Shown here in pieces: positions 40,701 through 52,937 of a DNA stretch of 64,000 bases. The notes beneath the pieces were generated by a model, which worked only from the letters and a program-made list of their open reading frames with translations, made no database searches and was not told the origin of the DNA. Source of the DNA: Lates calcarifer. Taxonomy: Eukaryota; Chordata; Actinopteri; Centropomidae. Every line of letters starts with the position of its first letter. Position 1 is the first letter of the stretch. The stretch lies in NCBI RefSeq assembly GCF_001640805.2, contig NC_066851.1, positions 5,506,196 through 5,570,195 on the forward strand, given 5' to 3'. A program made the position numbers and the translations under genes.

Positions 40701-43700
40701 CAAGTGGAAAACTTTGAAGATACAGCTGGGCTTTGCTCTCATTACTTTCCAGTTGTGTTGTTAACTCATTTGTTGATGTTACTGAATTTTGCTGAGTCTG
40801 CTTTAATAACCTGTGGGGTTTTATGCAGTCAGCAGTGCAGACTTCCCTTTACTAAAGCTGATTGTTTTTCATTTCTTCATCTCTTAGCAAATTGTTGAAA
40901 AAGTCACCAAACAGATTCAGCAAACTGTGAGGATCCTGCAGAGCTTCACAGTTTCCTGTTTTTTTCCTGGAGATCAAATATAAACTGTGACCCCAGTGTG
41001 GCAACAGGTTAAAGCTGACCTCATTTGAGCTGATGAATACTGAGATGAACAAGCAGGCCACCACAGACTCTGGGCCACACTGACAGGAAGAATGAATTAA
41101 CACCAGAGTGGGTCACTGGGAAGAATTAGTCCATGGAGGCAGCTGCAGAAGAGAACTGTCAGCAGGGGGAGCAAGAGAGCTGCTGTCAGTCAACTAAGCT
41201 GTTCCTCTTAACACAGACCATCAGCGTTAGTAGATCAAATAATGAAAAGAGAACTGTGCTATTTATATTAATATTAATGATAGTCTTCTTGACTATTTCC
41301 TCCAGGGAGATCAAAGGTAAGTTTCAGTCACAGGGGAGCAGCCTTTGAGCTGGTGAGGACTTCAGCATGGTAGAGGTTGACTCACACTGAAATTTAAACC
41401 TGAGTCATTCAGTGATCCAGAGTGAACTTTAAACCTAAACCTTTATATAAACATGGACAACAAGTGTGTTCAGATAGTGAAAAATTGAGCATCTACAACT
41501 CTGTGACAACTGAGCAAATACTATCTGCTGATGAAGATCATGTGATATGCTTGAAAGTTCCAGAAATGTTACTGCATGGACCTTGAGTCATGCAGTTTAA
41601 CAAAACAATCTCAAGGCCCACTTACTACTTTTTCTTGGGGCTGTCAGGCATATCATCAGATCTTCAATTTTAGGACTTCTCAGTGGAGTTATTTCAGTCC
41701 AAAAAGATTCAAAATGCATCTCTCAGTTACACACAGCCAACAGACAGACCATGAGATGAACTTGTTTTGGTCAAACTATCATTTCCAAAGCCAGTTATCA
41801 ATGTAATCGAATCATTTCATTAAGACAGGATTTCCCTGGTTCACTGTTGTTTGCCTTACCAAGCCAACAAAGCAGCAATCATTTTGTAAATCTCCACCAC
41901 TAGATGGCGATAGATGACCACTTTACTGAGACGTGACAGACATCTACAGTCACAGTGAACACAGGGTAAGCAGTGTCCACTGATGCTCAGTATGATACTC
42001 AAGTAGGAGCTTGAGCACAGGACCAGAAAATCAGCAGAGATTCACTGATGCTCCTGGTGTTCATATCTCACCAGAACAGCTGGTTTAAGCAGCAAGCCAA
42101 TGAAAACTCCCTTTTCCCTTGCTGTGGTTATTTCAGAGATTTTCATACATTGTTAAGTTTATTATAACAACATTTATATGTAAAAGCATTCATGACAGAG
42201 TGAAGCTTCTAATCTGTTCTGTGAAGCACAAAAAATCCTGTAGTGTACTACATAACTTTTGTTTGAGGAGGAAGACAAATTTACTAAATCATATCAGAAG
42301 GATTCTGTGTTTGTCTGTCTGTCTCCTCTGTTAGAATACTATATTAATTTATTTATCTTACTGACTGTTAACTTCTCTTATTCACACATTTTATGACTGA
42401 ATACATACATTCAATTAAAAGATATTATTCATATATTGTGTTTGTAAACTAGTACAGCACTGGGTTGGCCAGTCTGGGTTCTGTTCTTGCAACAACTGCA
42501 GCAGCAACCAACAGTACTCAGACTCAGACACACTCTTAATAATGGACTTAGTGAGGTATAAAGGTAAAGCCATCTCAAGGTGTGAAAACCAAATGTATTA
42601 CTGCATTTATGAAAACCTTCTCTTGGCTACGTTCACACCGAGTGTCATTAACTCTAAATTAAACCTATTCTTACTGTTAGAGTCAAACAGAACTCCAAGC
42701 CAAATGTAAAATGTGTTAAATTTGACAGATTCTCTTATCAGATATTTGGATTAACACACAGACATAATCATGTACAAACTGACTTCCCATCAGTCCTAGT
42801 TAAGATGTAAAGTCCATGTAAACACAGACAGACAGAAAGACACAGACAGACAGCTCAGCTGTATAATGCTGCAGTACTTAAAGGCTTGTGACTGAGAAGC
42901 ACAGATCAATAGAGTCATTTTCAGCAGTCTGGAGGATTATCCACCTCACTGCCCACTGATGTGATGCAAACTAAAGACACACACACAAATAGACACTTCA
43001 TGTCCTCTAGCTGGCAGCCTCTTCAGACTGTCTGTGGATCCATATTTTTACAGGGGATAGAGAACATTTACCCTCTTTTTAACCACTGAAAGCTGCCGGC
43101 TCTGTCCTCTCCATCCTTACATCAGCCTGATAATTTTTTTGTCTAGACTGTGTAGCTTCATTATTATAACCTCATGGCAGAGCTCTGTGTCCCAGCCCAA
43201 CTCTTTCCTCTGATGATGCAATTTGAATCATCTGCATGTCAACTCAGCAGTTAGTAAAATTCTTCTCATCTCAACAAAAGAAACATTACCAACATGGCAA
43301 GATACTGTGCAGCCTGTTGCTGCTGTTTGTATAACCACAGGGTTGAAACTGGATAAATCTGCAGTGATACAGCTCATTTGTCTTCTTCCGGGGACATGGA
43401 GATTCAAATGGTGATCTACAGCATTGAAAGCATCACAATTTTCATCATTAGATTGTAGAGGAGAAGGTATTTTATTGCAGTGGAGAGAAAATTGTGTAAC
43501 TAGGTTGTCACAAATGAACATTTGTGTTTCATTGTGTATTAGAGACATAATGAAGGAGATTGCTATGTAACAATATGTCTAATTTATTATTACATTAATG
43601 TGGCATGTTTTCATTATCTATCATATAGAATTAGCGGAGCCCATTTCTGTTAAGAAAATTGAAGAAAAGTTAATAACAATAATGAAAATAATAGGTAAAA

Positions 43701-44040
43701 ATAATCACTGCAAGTCAAAGTTAAGAGAAATTAATTCATAATTAGGAAATAAAACATGAATTTAACCATTTAGTCACTTAGTCAAGATTAAAAAGTCTGA
43801 ATTTTGAATTTGTTTCTTGTTATTTTTTGACTCACTCAGTATTTTTTATTTAAGTTATTCACATTTCATCTCTTTTTTGTTGTGGATGAACTGATGAAAA
43901 TGAGCAGAGGCCTCGTGTTTACTGTTTCAGTCAGTGGGATCATTTACAGTGAAAAACAACCAAAGAACACATCCAAGAAGCTTGGTGCTTAATTAGTTTT
44001 TAGTGTTGGACTCTCCACCACCATCTCATTTCTATTCTCA
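37714..44040. other. Gene-poor interval between nfkbia and insm2
   Basis: About 6.3 kb of AT-rich sequence with only short ORFs (up to about 110 codons) lacking recognisable domains, repeats of composition or flanking splice signals that would make an exon. No tRNA-like folds were noticed. A CTCF-like motif lies at 41897-41908. A fragment near 40268-40290 (CACCTCCACCAGCTACAACA) resembles part of the repeat at 4890-5205. The interval separates two divergently transcribed genes and may hold insm2 regulatory elements. Confidence 0.5.
41897..41908 (+). promoter_or_regulatory. CTCF-like motif
   Basis: CCACTAGATGGC fits the core CCASYAGRKGGC at every position. It lies between the nfkbia and insm2 domains. 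A single motif without binding data is weak evidence. Confidence 0.3.
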
Positions 44041-44049
44041 TTTCTATTC

Positions 44050-44290
44050 CCCAGGCGGCCCTCGTCAAGCCAGCAGCCCGACCCTCAAGCTCGTTCTCAC
44101 GCTCATCCGCCTTGATTGATTTCCAGGGAGCGACGCCGGCTGGCCTGAGCCTACTGGCCGAGCTATAGAGCGCCTGGCCCCGCGCGGAGGGGCCGGCCGA
44201 GCCCGGGGGGGTGGGTGGGTGGATGGATGTACGAAGCTCTCTTCGATCTCTTATCAGCCAGAGCAGCTTCTAGTAGGGGGGGGGGACGGG
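44050..44290. promoter_or_regulatory. GC-rich block upstream of insm2
   Basis: A sharp switch from AT-rich sequence to a GC-rich stretch with CpG-bearing text (CCCCGCGCGGAGGGGCCGGC near 44178), a PBX-type TGATTGAT at 44113-44120 and a run of nine or more G at 44276-44285. It lies 1.4 kb before the insm2 ATG, just before a CA microsatellite. It could be a distal promoter or a CpG-rich enhancer. Confidence 0.35.
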
Positions 44291-44300
44291 TGTGAATAGT

Positions 44301-44357
<57 letters not shown>
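44301..44357. repeat. (CA)n microsatellite, about 28 units
   Basis: Pure CA run immediately after the GC-rich block upstream of insm2. Confidence 0.97.
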
Positions 44358-44358
<1 letters not shown>

Positions 44359-45395
44359 GATCAGCATCTCGTTCACTCTTTCACTACTGCCCTTCTGTTC
44401 TGCTGGAGAGATAACGAACATGCACGAGCACATGCACATACAATCAAACACATACACACGCGCAGAGGGAAAGCCATACCCGAGCTATTCCCACCAACTA
44501 CAACAAAGACACTGATAATCAGACACTTCGGACGGAAACGGTCATTAGTTGTCTTTAAAAGATGATCTGTATCTGAGTCCCCACGGCTGCTGTTTCTAAT
44601 TACACTCCAACATACACACAGACCTGATCAGGTTTTACATATAGGATCATCTGCATGTTCACCGGTGGCAGGTGAACATGAAGCTCATCAACATGGGAAC
44701 AAGAGCAAGTTATTCACACTTCAGCAAATAAAATGACTCATAAAAAATTACACTGCTACTAAACTGCACCACTTAAAGCCCAATTCTACTGAGTGGAATA
44801 GTTATGAACACCAATAATAATACGTTTTCCTTTCCTTTTTACCTTATGGAAAAGATGAGAGTGAAAAAGTGCAGGTCTCAAAAATGTTGAATGAAAAACT
44901 AAAAACCTGCAGCTACCATTTTATTTCAAACCAGCTGAGCCGAATTATAACAGAGGAAGAATCACTGTATCATATACACGCTATAGTCTATATACACGTG
45001 TTTATTTTTGGGCATTAACTGCAAACACTTCTTTAAGACACTTGATAAGCATAGACTACATTAATGTTCATGCATGTGTGGAGGGTGGATAGCTATCAAA
45101 CTTGACTAGAAAAGTCTCACTGGAGCTCATAATCCCAGAGGAAGCATTTAAAAGTGAGAGCCCATTTAAAGTTGTAGACTAGTTCTTATTTTGAAATCAA
45201 ATAGAAATGTGTCGTTTTAAAGTTCTTTTGGGAGTTAAACTGAACTAATTCTCCTTTAGGAATTCATCACAGAGACTAAATAACGTTTTAGTCATTAGTC
45301 GTTGTTTCGCTTTGTCCCAAAAATGTAGCTCGGCCCGTGTTTTCTTTCTTTCTTGATTTCAAAAGTGAAGAGACCTTACCAGTTTTGGGGGGCAC

Positions 45396-45398
45396 TGT

Positions 45399-45456
<58 letters not shown>

Positions 45457-45541
45457 AACAAACGCGCATCGCGGATACTGTTGTCTCTCTCGTGGTCTCA
45501 TCACACCTGCGCGCGCGCCTCTCTCTCTCTCTCTCTCTCTG
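45396..45541. repeat. (GT)n-(GA)n ... (GC)n-(CT)n compound repeat in the insm2 5' region
   Basis: GT run 45396-45422, GA run 45423-45449, GC alternation 45510-45518 and CT run 45519-45541. The GA and CT runs are reverse complements and about 70 bp apart, so a transcript containing both could form a hairpin of some 20 base pairs ending about 100 bases before the insm2 ATG. Confidence 0.9.
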
Positions 45542-45638
45542 CCACTTCAAAGCTCTACTTGAAAGTGGGTTCAAGACAAGAGTTGTTGTTCTTTCCGCCT
45601 GGTGGTGCCACGCGCCGAGCACCACCGTTATCATCGCC

Positions 45639-47621
45639 ATGCCTCGAGGATTTTTGGTGAAGAGACACCGGCGGTGCTCGGCCTCATACCGGCCGCGAAA
45701 TAACAGTAATAGCAAAGCTGTAACGTACGACGGCGACAGGAGCGGCAGTAACAACTCTGAAGAGATAAAATCACAGGTGGTGAAGGAGAGCGACGTGTTG
45801 AGCGTCCTCCCGTTTGAGAGGCCGGATGGACTGCTGCCCGTGTCCCGCCAGGACTCCACCGGAGTCAGAGAGGCGTGGAGCCCGCACGTGGAGTCCGCGC
45901 TGGAGGCTGAGGCGGACAGGCGCGCGCAGTTACCGGAGACCGAGGAGCAGGTGAGCGAGGTGGACGTTTTGACTCCTGACGGCGACTTCTCCTGCTTCTT
46001 CCCGCCTCCTCCACCTCCGCGCGACTTAACGTTAACGGAGTCTTGCAGCCCCGTTAAACCGGTCGGCACGAGACTGCTGGAGCAGCACGACGAAGGAGAG
46101 AAGCAACCGCCGTTCCCCGGAAGGTGCCTGACATCGTCCCTGGTGTCTGAGTTACCGGAGCTGCCGTTCCTCGTGAGCTCCACGCCAACCTCGGTGTCCG
46201 CTTCTATCGAGAGACTTCTCGCTAGCAGCAGCCGCCACCACGCGCCATCCTACAGTCACAATGACAAATATGACCCGAATATGACCTACGTGCACTTGTT
46301 CCCGCCACTCACTCTAATGAACCAGGAGCAACACCACGCAGCGAGAAAACGCTCGCTCCTTGAACCGGATCAACGCAACAGACACAACAAACAGTCCGCG
46401 GGCAACCCGCCAAAGAAACCCAAAGTGAACCGGAAACTTAACTTCGAGGATGAGGTCACGACCTCGCCGGTTTTGGGTCTGCGGATCAAGAAGGAGAGTC
46501 CCGAGCTGAGGAGACAACGGGAAAAGTCGTCTGCTTCCACCGGGAATCAACCGCTGGGAGAGTTCATCTGCCAACTTTGTAAAGAGGAGTACCCAGACCC
46601 TTTCTCCCTCGCACAGCACAAGTGCTCCCGCATAGTGCGCGTGGAGTACCGGTGTCCCGAGTGCGACAAAGTCTTCAGCTGTCCCGCCAACTTGGCCTCC
46701 CACCGGCGTTGGCACAAACCCCGTCCGGTGAACAACCAAGGAGGAGAGACTCCGACAAGCAAGAGCCAGCCGTTAAAAGAGGCACGAGGGCTCATTCAGC
46801 ACGAGAGACAGCCGGTAGAGATGGAGGGCAAGGAAAACGAGCTGCTGCGAATAAACACTAATCAGCACCACAGAGCGTTGGACAGCTCCCGCATCAGGCG
46901 CGAGCCGTCCCTTCTTCTGGTCCACGGTCGGTCTCGCGACAGCGACAGCCTCGCGCCTCCTCACTATGATTCCTCGCCTCATTACCGGAACCCGGGGGAG
47001 AGCTGTCTGGACTTGCAGCAGCAGGTGAGAGCAGCGGACAGTCCGCCATCCAGCCTCCTTCTGCTGAATGACAACCCAGACGAGCGCGCAGACCTGCCAC
47101 AGCAGCAGCCGTCGTCACTCTCGCACCCTCCCGTACCGTTTGTCCAGTCGTTACCGGAGGAGGAGGTGTACGAGTGCCGGTACTGTGGGAAGAAATTCCG
47201 CCGACAGGCTTACCTCAAGAAACACCTGGCCGCTCACGACATGACAGCGCGAGCGTCACCGCCCCCCCCGTCTTACGGCCAGTCGCGTGAGAACAGTGCC
47301 GGTTCTCAGAGCCAGGTGTTCCTGTGTCACCTGTGCGGCGCGCGCTTCCCGTCAGTTGAAATCAGGGACAAGCACCGTCTGTGGCACGCGATGCGGGACG
47401 AGTTATTGGCGGGAACACTGGGAGGAGGACTCAGGCCAGACGTATTCCACGCGCACAGAGAGGAGACCGGCGCCGGGGAATGCGAGCAACAGCAGATCTT
47501 CACGTGCAAGCACTGTCCGTCTACGTTCTTCAGCTCCCCGGGGCTCACGAGACACATCAATAAATCTCATCCCACCGAGAACCGGCAGGTGATGCTGCTG
47601 CAGATGGCCGTGCGACCGTAA
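45639..47621 (+). CDS. insm2: Insulinoma-associated protein 2 (zinc-finger repressor), 660 residues, single exon
   Basis: Intronless gene of the INSM family, nuclear C2H2 transcriptional repressors of neuroendocrine and neuronal cells. It begins with the SNAG repression motif MPRGFLVKR, which fixes the start; upstream in-frame codons are translated microsatellite. A conserved block FEDEVTTSPVLGLRIKKE lies near residues 268-285. Five zinc fingers lie at about 311-331 (CQLCKEEY, family-type first finger), 338-360 (CPECDKVF), 511-533 (CRYCGKKF), 561-583 (CHLCGARF) and 621-644 (CKHCPSTF), followed by NRQVMLLQMAVRP. The text HRLWHAMRDELL and QQIFTCKHCPSTFFSS match INSM2 rather than INSM1, as does the RALGAPA1 neighbour. 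Human INSM2 is 566 residues; the excess is in linker regions. It is clearly GC-richer than its surroundings. Confidence 0.95.
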   Translation: MPRGFLVKRHRRCSASYRPRNNSNSKAVTYDGDRSGSNNSEEIKSQVVKESDVLSVLPFERPDGLLPVSRQDSTGVREAWSPHVESALEAEADRRAQLPETEEQVSEVDVLTPDGDFSCFFPPPPPPRDLTLTESCSPVKPVGTRLLEQHDEGEKQPPFPGRCLTSSLVSELPELPFLVSSTPTSVSASIERLLASSSRHHAPSYSHNDKYDPNMTYVHLFPPLTLMNQEQHHAARKRSLLEPDQRNRHNKQSAGNPPKKPKVNRKLNFEDEVTTSPVLGLRIKKESPELRRQREKSSASTGNQPLGEFICQLCKEEYPDPFSLAQHKCSRIVRVEYRCPECDKVFSCPANLASHRRWHKPRPVNNQGGETPTSKSQPLKEARGLIQHERQPVEMEGKENELLRINTNQHHRALDSSRIRREPSLLLVHGRSRDSDSLAPPHYDSSPHYRNPGESCLDLQQQVRAADSPPSSLLLLNDNPDERADLPQQQPSSLSHPPVPFVQSLPEEEVYECRYCGKKFRRQAYLKKHLAAHDMTARASPPPPSYGQSRENSAGSQSQVFLCHLCGARFPSVEIRDKHRLWHAMRDELLAGTLGGGLRPDVFHAHREETGAGECEQQQIFTCKHCPSTFFSSPGLTRHINKSHPTENRQVMLLQMAVRP

Positions 47622-49003
47622 AACGCGCGCGAGATACAGACACTCAAGCGAACAGATTCTTTGGAAAAATGATGAGTCATCGATTATCATTACGAGGAAA
47701 CTATTAATTGTGACTGGTTGTTTTCATTCACATTTCCGTCAGCTGTCGTTCTGTTGTAAATTCAGACTGAACCAGTTTGTTGCGCGCAAAAAGTTTCAGA
47801 TTTTTAACAGGATAAGGATTAAAGGTTGAGTCACTGTGCCTTTTGTTTAAAGGTCATTTGTTGCATAAAGGTCCATGTATAATTTAGAAACACCGTGACG
47901 ATGTAAGACGTTCTCCGTGATCGTAACACTAGACAATGAAACATAAGAGTGGGTTAAACTGAAACTGTCCATGGTGCTGAAACTAAATAAACAACTTCCT
48001 GTCAAACACAAGTGACCAAGCAGGACTGCCTTTTTAATTCACTGGACAGATGATAAGATGTTGCTCGGTCAATTAAATAAACTAAAAGTAGAATCATTAT
48101 AATGATGGACATTTTAAAGTGGAGGGGAATTAAAGCATACTTATTATGTTGAAATCCTTTGAGGAAAACACATTAACTCTCAATATTCAATTTGTTGTTA
48201 AAAGGGTTGCAGTCAATCATACCAAAATAAACCAGACATGTGTTTTTATATTTCTAATAGAGAGAGGATGTCATCTCTTTTCAGCTTCTCTTTCGTTGTC
48301 ACATATTAGACTTGCGCTCTATAAATAATTTTGACATTAAAACTACTTAACTGTTAAAGCTGAGTGAACGGGACAGACTGAAGTTTGACATTTTGATCAT
48401 GACTAGAATAATGTTACATGTACTGAAGCAATGACTGACACAGTTCTCTCCAGATGTGGCAGATGTTTTTAAGCTCATGTTCAACATATTTCTGTGGTAA
48501 AGTAATCAGATTACACTGATGTTTTTTCAGAGCAGTGCAGTGGGTTACATTACTGGCTGGTGTAAGATGTGAAACAGAGACAGACCATAATCAGCGACAA
48601 TGTAATCACATTTAGAAAGTGACCTTCCTTAACCTGAACACTGGAGACAGAATCGATGTACTAACTCTGTTTCGAAGACAACTTCATGTACAGCGAACAC
48701 TAAAAAACAGTAACAGAAAAAGAGAAAATAATCAGATCATCAAACCATAATATGCCTTTTATAGTAAATGTGCCAGTTAACTTCTCAGCTATAAAATATT
48801 TTCATACAGAAATGGAAATTTAATGTTAGTACTGATAGTAAAAAATGTCTTTTGTGTTTAATGATTATGTATTATTGTTCAATTATTTGCTAAATGGCTT
48901 CATGATACTAAAAATGTAATTGTGGTTCTAAGAAGCCTATACAGTACTATTTTGATATGTTTTAAGTTGAATGTGAAATTTAATCTAAATTATTGTCAAT
49001 AAA
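47622..49003 (+). other. insm2 3' UTR with poly(A) signal
   Basis: AT-rich, non-coding. AATAAA at 48998-49003 is the likely main signal; earlier AATAAA hexamers near 47984 and 48076 could give short forms. No interspersed repeat recognised. Confidence 0.6.
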
Positions 49004-49136
49004 GGGTAATACATCATGATCAATGTGTAGTCCCTCTCTGTCAACTTACCACTGTTGTATTTAAATTTCCTGTATACACACACAAACACACACATGTAAT
49101 ATATGAATGGGTCTAGCAATGAGTGGTATGAATCAT

Positions 49137-51471
49137 TTATTGTTAAATTCCATCATTGCACATCCACGCTCTCTGTGTGTCTGAGACAGACGTTACACAT
49201 GTACATACTACAGGTTCAACAGTAACATAGCTCGAGGAGTGTGTATGTGCAAGCGTGCGTGTGTGTGTGTGTTGTGATAACAGCTGTTACATGGTCAACA
49301 CAGGCAGTTAGTACTGAACTGGTGTCATGCAGTATGTATAGTCAGTAGTTACATACATCAGCCTCGTCCCAGACTAACGTCTGGACGACAACAGCTGAAC
49401 CCGTATCCATCGCAGCCCTGGTGTTTAATCTATGTCAGGCACAGACGATCCAAATTGTTACTTATGAAGGGAAATTTTTGCTGCTGATATAGGGACAAGA
49501 AAGGGAGTCTGACATTTCCCCTCTTCAGACAGTGAAGAGGTCAGGCCTGGGCCAAAAAGGCTGAAATATATCTCTACCTATACAAGCAGAGTTGAAATTC
49601 TCCAGGAGGACGATGCCTCAGGATAGCTGATATGATTTTTTGATAATGCTGAAAGGCTTTGGGCAATGTTTTCTATACATTTTGGTTGCTGCTAATCAGG
49701 CTTTTAAAACAAACATGCATTTACGGAGTCATACATCTGAGCTCAGTGCAGTTGAGTAAGCAGATATTTTGAAATTCATGCCAAACACGAGCTCCTCTGG
49801 AGTATTTACAATCGGTTAAACAAATCTGAAGTGTGGAATTTCCCTGTCTTTCTTGTGGGACATTAAAGCAGCATCAGGCCTCAGGTCATCATGTGGAGTC
49901 ACAAGTATTTTAACAGAAAGAGGAGGTGAAGTTTAGTATAGGGGCGCTGCTGGGTGGTTTAGGCACTGGGGCAGAATCTGGGATATGATCATGTGAACAG
50001 GTTCAGGTTGTTTAAGTGTTAACAGAATGTAACTGAGCAAACTGAGACAGACAGATCAGTCCCAGGGTGCTGCTACTAGATCACCTGTCTCAACCAATCA
50101 ACGGTCTCAACCAATCAACGGTGCTTTAACCTCAGCAATAATAATTGTAACAGCAATAATTTAAAAGGGACAACTCTGATCTCAGCTGTCCTCGAATATT
50201 CACACACACAAAGTAACACAACATGAATCTGACCTCATTGTACAATGACAAATCTTTAAAAGTTAACAATTTCAACCCCATGAAGGGGCCAAAAAAAAAA
50301 AAAAAAAAAGTTTTTACAATCCCTTTCCTCTCTACAGAGACACTATGACTGAAATTAAAAAAAAAAACAGCAACAGAAAATACAGCTGTGGATACACTGA
50401 CTTCAAGCAGTGAAGAATAATGCAAAACCTTTAACTTATATTCATATTGTCAAATACAGCTCTTTCATACATGTTTCTTTTACCAGGGATCAGGCTACGG
50501 AGAAAAGAAATAACAGACAAATGAGCCGTCTGTTAAATTAATGGAAGAATATTCAGTCCTGATAAACCCTGTAAAACCACAACCGTGACATTTATTAAGG
50601 GAAACCTGAAGTACTTCAACCATTTATGTGAATTTGTAACCTTGTCAGTTTAAAAAAAAACAAAAAACAAAAAAACAAGTCGAGCTGAACTGAGGATGTT
50701 AAATACATGAAAATCATCTATGGTAGTGTTAAAGTTACATTTTCTGGATGGTGATTACACACTGATCCCCTCCACCCAGAAGTGGAACTGGGGACGAGTC
50801 TAAATATAAGAGCAGAATTAATAAAAGAACATAAAGAAAACAAACAAAAAATGTCATTCACATCTAGGTGAGGACACACTGAAATCTCTCTCTCTTGTCT
50901 TTGGCCTTGGATCTACAGTATCTCTCTTTTCTATAGTTTGATTCTCCTCCTTTTCCATCTCTAAAAGTGCTTCTAACAGAAAAACACTGGGCCTCAGTAA
51001 CTAATGCAGAGACATTAATGAGACTAAAACTTCTCTCACTGGCATTTATCAGGAGTGATATGGCCTCAAATCCCCCAGTATACACTATATCATGATAACT
51101 ACACCATTGCAGTCACAGTGTTGTTAAGTAATTCATTTTGGAGGAAAAAACAAGTGACATTTAACTACAAGGACATCCCACACAAATTAGCAGGATTACA
51201 GTTAATGCTAATTTGTCCTCAAATTTCCCCAGTCTGGCTGTGGTACCAAGGTCAGAGCTAAAATGAGATTATGTTTAAATTGCCAAAGAATGAACTAGTT
51301 AGGAGAGAGAAACTATTGAAGCATGTTGTAGTGTCAACCCATTTTTAGTTTTTAGCAGATATGTGCTCTGAGGTTAAACCAGTTTAGCTTTGGCAGCTAT
51401 TCTCACAGAACAGTATATACACAACAAGCCTCCACACACACTGTACACATCCTTATAGATATTCATATATC

Positions 51472-51523
<52 letters not shown>

Positions 51524-52937
51524 ACACACATATATATATATATGTATCTTACACACACACTCTGATGAACAAAGAAAGAAAAGCTGTGGTTCCATTGCAT
51601 CAGATGACAGAAAAATACAGCAACATTCTTGTTCAGACACGTTTTACAGTCAATAAAAAAAAAAAGAAGAAGGAGGAAAATAAATGCAATAAACTTCAGT
51701 GCTTGTCCACAATTTACAGCATGAGCAAAAACAAAAGTAACAGGTTCTTGTTCTTTGATCAGCTTGCCTTGTTATAATTTTATAGAAACATTTTAAATCC
51801 GGCCATCTTTGCTCTACACACTAACACTGTTCCTTACATCGTTCCACTCAGAGAAAAGGTCAGGTCGCTTCCAGTCCCCTGCATTTGGGGGGGGGGTGTC
51901 TTCTGAATTCAAATACAGAAAAGGTTTTTGGCTTGACAACGCTGCTGTGTCAGCTGTGTCAGCGTTCAGCGTTAGCAAATGACTGAGATTCTATTTACAT
52001 TTTGAGGACTAAATAGAAACTGACCTTTGCCCTTTATCTTTATCGGTCTAATGCTGCACTCAGAACAAAAATAGACTTTTATCTTGTTTTCTCCATGCAA
52101 CACTTTACAGCTTTTACTCGTTTCTTTTTATATAAAAACTCACGGCTCTGTCTGTACACACGCAGTCTGACTATAGTACAAATATACAAGTTCCCCAAAG
52201 CAACGTTCAACCACACTACACACACAGAGGCTGAGGAGACTGCTCTTTGTTCGGCAGTCACTGAATGTGTTCACCGAAAATAGCTTGCAGCGTAATGTGG
52301 CACGCTTTAGCTTTTTGCAGTCCTAGGTAACATTGGAGATTTTGCAGTTTTTAACATGGCACAGATAATGAACTAATACTGCGCTGTATAAGCTGCGCTT
52401 ATTCAGCTTTTCCCACTATGGCAAAGAACAGCATGCTGCAGCACTGGTTCAACTGGTTTCTGTGTTTTGTTTTGTTTTATGTGTGTGTGTGTGCAAAGCT
52501 GAGGATAAATACAGCAGCTGTGAGTAATTTCAAAATAAAGTTACAGTATAGTATAGTCCACAAAATACTATTACATATGTTTCTGAGAGTACATTTGTGC
52601 GACGAAGCGTCCTGTACATAAAGGGCCAGTGTCCAGTCAGAATGGCAACATGCTGGAGGTGACAGGATGAGTTAGAGTCACTGACACCCATGATGGTTAC
52701 GTTCCTGAGAACACTACCCATCATTTTTCCTGTTGAAAATAATATCTATTTAATTTCTCCAGAGTAGTTTGTTTTAATTTCTTAATTTCTTGTACTTTAA
52801 GTACAATTACAGACCAAATTTCTTCTGGAATAAAACCTTTTACGGAGTATGTCTCATTAGTTGATGTGAAGTCCAGTTTCTGTTCGCTAACATGATATAA
52901 AAAATCAGGTCTGACTGAGCTAAGTAACCTGGAAAGA
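49137..52937 (-). other. ralgapa1 3' UTR with poly(A) signal
   Basis: From the ralgapa1 stop to a minus-strand AATAAA at 49137-49142, about 3.8 kb without coding sequence. It contains an (AT)n tract at 51474-51543, a plus-strand A-run at 50291-50309 and a 17-bp tandem duplication at 50087-50120. The end lies about 135 bp from the insm2 poly(A) signal on the other strand. Extent is inferred from the poly(A) hexamer; a shorter UTR is possible. Confidence 0.5.
51474..51543. repeat. (TA)n / (TG)n / (TA)n microsatellite
   Basis: TA run of about 35 bases, a short GTGTGTGTGTACACACA segment and a second TA run, within the presumed ralgapa1 3' UTR. Confidence 0.95.

Noticed and set aside
41133..41348. 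71-codon ORF with a hydrophobic stretch (possible small membrane protein)
   Set aside because: AT-rich intergenic sequence gives such stretches by chance; no homologous feature, splice or promoter context.
45399..45638. 80-codon in-frame N-terminal extension of insm2
   Set aside because: It begins at a non-ATG codon and is translated microsatellite. The SNAG motif must be at the extreme N-terminus, so the ATG at 45639 is the start.
45359..46183. 274-codon minus-strand ORF opposite insm2
   Set aside because: It is the antisense shadow of a GC-rich coding exon and has no recognisable features.
49925..50010. GGGGCGCTGCTGGGTGGTTT text resembling the start of a SINE head
   Set aside because: No convincing A/B box pair at the right spacing and no SINE tail follow.
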